Assembly (NCBI RefSeq): GCF_014199195.1
Contig: NZ_JACIJE010000004.1
Coordinates: forward strand, 124,001 to 188,000
Direction of reading: 5' to 3'
Source: Neoroseomonas alkaliterrae
GTDB lineage: Bacteria; Pseudomonadota; Alphaproteobacteria; Acetobacterales; Acetobacteraceae
Length of the DNA: 64,000 bases
The position numbers were made by a program, and so were the translations under genes. Numbering within the stretch: the stretch's first letter is position 1; each line of letters starts with the position of its first letter. The notes under the pieces were generated by a model, which saw only the letters and a program-made list of their open reading frames with translations, did no database searches and was not told where the DNA came from. Shown here piece after piece: positions 61,568 to 64,000 of the stretch.

Positions 61568-61580
61568 GGCGTCCCGGCCG

Positions 61581-62822
61581 TCAGGGCGTGGCCTCGCGCA
61601 CCACCCCGATCCCGCGCAGCCGCGCGAGCTCCTCCGCCCCCAGCACCGGTGCGAGGATCTCCTCGTTGTGCTCCCCGAGCCTCGGGGCGGGCCGCGCCAG
61701 CACCCCGGGGGTGGCGGAGAGCCGCGGCACCAGACCGTGCATCGGGAGCCAGCCGCCCGGCATCTCCGCGTCCGGCACCTCGATCAGCGCCTCGCGCTCG
61801 ATGGCGTAGGGATCGCGCTCGAGCATGGCGGTGTCCATGATCGGGCCGATGGTCACCCCGGCGGCGTCGAAATGCGCGAGCGTCTCCTCGAGTGTGCGCT
61901 CGGCGATCCAGCCGCCGATCACCGCATCGAGTTCCTGCCAGTGCCGCAGCCGGGCCGGGTTGTCGGCGAAGCGCGGATCGCTGATCATGTCCTCGCGCCC
62001 GATCGAGCGGAACAGCTTCTCCGTCATGCCCTGGGTTGAGGCGGAGAGGCAGACCCAGCCGCCATCCTTCGTCCGGTAGGCGTTGCGCGGGGCGGTGTTG
62101 GTCGAGCGGCTGCCGGTGCGGGGCTTGCGCTGGCCCGTGATCCGCCAGTTCGCGATCTGCGGCTCCATCACGGCGAAGAGCGGCTCGAACAGCGAGACAT
62201 CGAGCACCTGGCCCGTGCCGGTCGCCTCGGCGTGGCGCAGCGCGATCATCGCCGCGGCCGCGCCGTAGAGCCCCGCAAACGCATCACCCATGAACATCGG
62301 CGGCAGCACCGGCTCGCGGTCCTCGAAGCCGTTGACCGCGGCGAAGCCGGAATAGCCCTCGACCAGCGTGCCGAAGCCCGGCTTGTGGCGGAACGGCCCG
62401 TCCTGGCCCCAGCCCGAGATGCGCACGATGACGAGGGCGGGGTTGATCGCGAGCAGCGCCTCGGGCGCGAGGCCCATCGCCTCCAGCACGCCGGGGCGGA
62501 AGGATTCGACGAACATCGCCGCACCCTTGGCGAGCGCCTTCACCGTGGCGATGCCCTCGGGCCGCTTGAGGTCCAGCGCGACCGACTTCTTGTTGCGGCA
62601 GATCGTCTTCCAGGAGGTCTCGATGCCGCCGACGCGCCAGGCGCGCAGCGTGTCGCCCTCGGGCGGTTCGATCTTCACCACCTCCGCGCCATGGTCGGCG
62701 AAGACCTTGGTCAGCACATTGCCCGCGACGAGGCGGGAGAGGTCCACGACGCGCACGCCCTCCATCGCGCCGCGCGCGGCCGGATCGAAGGTCTTCCTGT
62801 GCGGGGCGCGTGGCTCCGTCAT
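61581..62822 (-). CDS. CaiB/BaiF family CoA transferase
   Basis: This 413-residue class III CoA transferase moves CoA between acyl groups. It has VVDLSRLVAGNVLTKVFADHGAEVVKIEPPEGD near the N-terminus (cited by parts: ADHGAEVVKIEPP) and SFRPGVLEAMGL. The catalytic Asp is in FMGDAFAGLYGAAAA near residue 175. The C-terminal part carries a PAPRLGEHNEEIL ending typical of the family. It stands alone and convergent with the idonate genes. The acyl substrate is not evident. Confidence 0.92.
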   Translation of the reverse strand: MTEPRAPHRKTFDPAARGAMEGVRVVDLSRLVAGNVLTKVFADHGAEVVKIEPPEGDTLRAWRVGGIETSWKTICRNKKSVALDLKRPEGIATVKALAKGAAMFVESFRPGVLEAMGLAPEALLAINPALVIVRISGWGQDGPFRHKPGFGTLVEGYSGFAAVNGFEDREPVLPPMFMGDAFAGLYGAAAAMIALRHAEATGTGQVLDVSLFEPLFAVMEPQIANWRITGQRKPRTGSRSTNTAPRNAYRTKDGGWVCLSASTQGMTEKLFRSIGREDMISDPRFADNPARLRHWQELDAVIGGWIAERTLEETLAHFDAAGVTIGPIMDTAMLERDPYAIEREALIEVPDAEMPGGWLPMHGLVPRLSATPGVLARPAPRLGEHNEEILAPVLGAEELARLRGIGVVREATP

Positions 62823-62963
62823 CGCTGGTATCCCATGGTGCTGGTGGTTGTGCGGTGGACCGCCCCAGTCTCGCGCAGCCGGCCGCGGGCCGGAAGCCGC
62901 GGCGTGAGCGGCGCATTAACCCGCGCCTGCGAGGATGCGGCGGGATCAGGAGGTGCGGCCGCG

Positions 62964-63446
62964 ATGACGCCCGAGAGGCCGTTCCGCGAATGGCCGCTCG
63001 AACAGCTTGCCGAGCAGGCGATGCTCCATCCCGCCGATGCGGGCCTGCTCGCCGCGCTGGCGGCGGAGGCCGGCTGCCGCCCGGGCGCGCGCGCCAAGGC
63101 GATCGCCGCGCGGATCGGGCGCCTGCTCGCCGAGAGCGCGATGCGCGAGCGCCGCGCGGAGGAGGCGCGGCTGCGCGCCACGCTGGCCGCCGCGGCGGAG
63201 GAGATTGCGCGGCTGCGCCAGCGCCTCGCCGCGCGCGAGGCTGCCCAGGCCGATCCCGGCCCCTATCGGCGCGTCCACCTCACGCCTGATGCGCCGGCCT
63301 GGCTGGTGGCCGAGGTGCGGCGCGCCTTCCGCCGCCGCTACCACCCGGACGGCCAGGCCGACCCCGCGAGGCGGCGGCGGTCGGAGGAGGTGTTCAAGCG
63401 CATCGAGGCCGTCTTCGCCGAGATCGAGCGTCTGCGCGGGAAATGA
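62964..63446 (+). CDS. Coiled-coil protein with C-terminal J-domain
   Basis: This 160-residue protein of no named family has three parts. An N-terminal helical region contains LHPADAGLLAALAAEAGC, a coiled coil follows (LRATLAAAAEEIARLRQRLAAREA), and a short J-like domain starts near residue 107. There EVRRAFRRRYHPDG carries the HPD tripeptide (residues 127-129) needed to stimulate DnaK, followed by EEVFKRIEAVFAEIERL. The gene has a clear AGGAGG ribosome site. The next gene is a paralogue. A co-chaperone role is inferred. Confidence 0.8.
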   Translation: MTPERPFREWPLEQLAEQAMLHPADAGLLAALAAEAGCRPGARAKAIAARIGRLLAESAMRERRAEEARLRATLAAAAEEIARLRQRLAAREAAQADPGPYRRVHLTPDAPAWLVAEVRRAFRRRYHPDGQADPARRRRSEEVFKRIEAVFAEIERLRGK

Positions 63447-63585
63447 CGCGGGAGGGGCCCGCATGCACGCCACGCGGGCAGGATCCGGTGCGGGAGAGGC
63501 CGAATCGGCAACCGCTGGTGCGTGGTTTCGGCCCCGCATTGCTGTCATTGTCGCGAATTGAGACGGAACGGAAGATTCGCGGGCG

Positions 63586-64000
63586 ATGTCCGGCGCGGCC
63601 CAGCACACCTCCTGGCGGCACATGACCAACTGGCCCTCGGGCCGGCTGCTCGAATACGCCGAGGCGCATCCGCACGACGCCGATCTGCTGGAATTCATCC
63701 ATGGCGAGCTCGGCCGCCGCGATGTCGAGGTCGCGGCGACGGCGGCCCGCCGCGTGGCGCAACTCCTCGCGCGCGCGCAGGGGCGGGCGAACGGCGCGGC
63801 CGAGGCCTCGGTCGAAGGCGCGGCCTCCGAAGAGGCGCAGATGCTGATCGCCACGCTGCGGGCGCGCCTGGAGGCGGCCGAGCGCCGCGTGCGCGAGGCC
63901 GAGGCCCGGGCCTCGGCGGCCGAGCGCGCGCTCGCCTCCGAGCCGCTGCCCTCGCGCGGCGGGGCGCTGATGCGGCGGGTGCATCTCGCCGAGACGGCGC
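63586..64000 (+). CDS. Paralogue of the preceding J-domain coiled-coil protein (3' partial)
   Basis: The frame from this ATG stays open to the window's end (138 codons). The N-terminal part reads NWPSGRLLEYAEAHPHDADLLEF and matches the previous protein's WPLEQLAEQAMLHPADAGLL region. A coiled coil rich in Ala, Glu and Arg follows (LRARLEAAERRVREAEARAS). The last visible residues MRRVHLAETA match YRRVHLTPDA, which in the neighbour lies just before the J-domain, so a J-domain probably follows. The upstream gap contains lower-GC sequence that may hold its promoter. Confidence 0.75.
   Translation, partial: MSGAAQHTSWRHMTNWPSGRLLEYAEAHPHDADLLEFIHGELGRRDVEVAATAARRVAQLLARAQGRANGAAEASVEGAASEEAQMLIATLRARLEAAERRVREAEARASAAERALASEPLPSRGGALMRRVHLAETA

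Noticed and set aside
1-64000. CRISPR arrays, insertion sequences, integrases or prophage genes
   Set aside because: No regularly spaced repeats, no transposase or integrase motifs and no phage structural genes were seen on either strand.

Overview
The window is very GC-rich DNA with tightly packed, often overlapping genes. It looks like a chromosomal segment of an alphaproteobacterium, most likely an Acetobacteraceae/Roseomonas-like member of the Rhodospirillales. The pointers are the order rpiB-glyA-nrdR-rib genes-nusB-thiL, the order cytochrome-bc1 chaperone-DUF177-rpmF-plsX-fabH-(insert)-ihfA-merR, a CtrA-like site before a Flp pilin gene, and many periplasmic-binding-protein transporters. 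I saw no phage, integrase, insertion sequence or CRISPR array.

Layout. 1-3655: tail of a Dpp/Opp-type peptide ABC importer operon (two permeases, two ATPases). 3705-10438: ggt, yraN, comM, then a leftward trio of histone-deacetylase-like amidohydrolase, membrane dipeptidase and DUF4892/OmpA protein. 10555-20441: a nine-gene rightward unit with a second peptide importer (binding protein, two permeases, fused double ATPase) followed by two M20 amidohydrolases, an M81 (MlrC-type) peptidase and a dienelactone-hydrolase-fold enzyme. 20447-29510: a dispersed repeat, a small secreted protein, then rpiB, glyA, nrdR, a YugP-type metallopeptidase, ribD-ribE-ribB(X)-ribH, nusB and thiL. 29569-37516: bamE, bc1 chaperone, DUF177, rpmF, plsX, fabH, a TRAP transporter dctPQM, ihfA, a MerR regulator and tRNA-Pro(GGG). 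37575-45435: leftward orphan solute-binding protein and a three-subunit molybdoenzyme resembling the SoeABC sulfite dehydrogenase, with a rightward SOUL protein and nucleoside hydrolase. 45613-56830: a complete Tad/Flp pilus locus. 56904-62822: polysaccharide deacetylase and CitE-like lyase, an idonate/ketogluconate redox set (idnO-like, 2-ketoaldonate reductase-like, idnD-like), the second copy of the dispersed repeat, and a CaiB-type CoA transferase. 62964-64000: two tandem paralogues with coiled coils, the first ending in a J-domain; the second runs off the window.

The main themes are uptake and hydrolysis of peptides and amides (two importers, Ggt, dipeptidase, M20 and M81 enzymes), conserved housekeeping blocks for riboflavin, one-carbon and lipid metabolism, and a surface-attachment pilus. 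Several intergenic regions share a promoter-like pattern of TTGAC/TGGAC, 17-18 bases, then TA(G/T)C(C/G)T, which helped to choose some starts.

Less ordinary points are the TRAP operon between fabH and ihfA, the dispersed intergenic repeat with copies about 41 kb apart, the minimal CpaD-like lipoprotein in the Tad locus, the hairpin between flp and cpaA, the degenerate second domain of RibB, and the J-domain tandem pair at the right edge.
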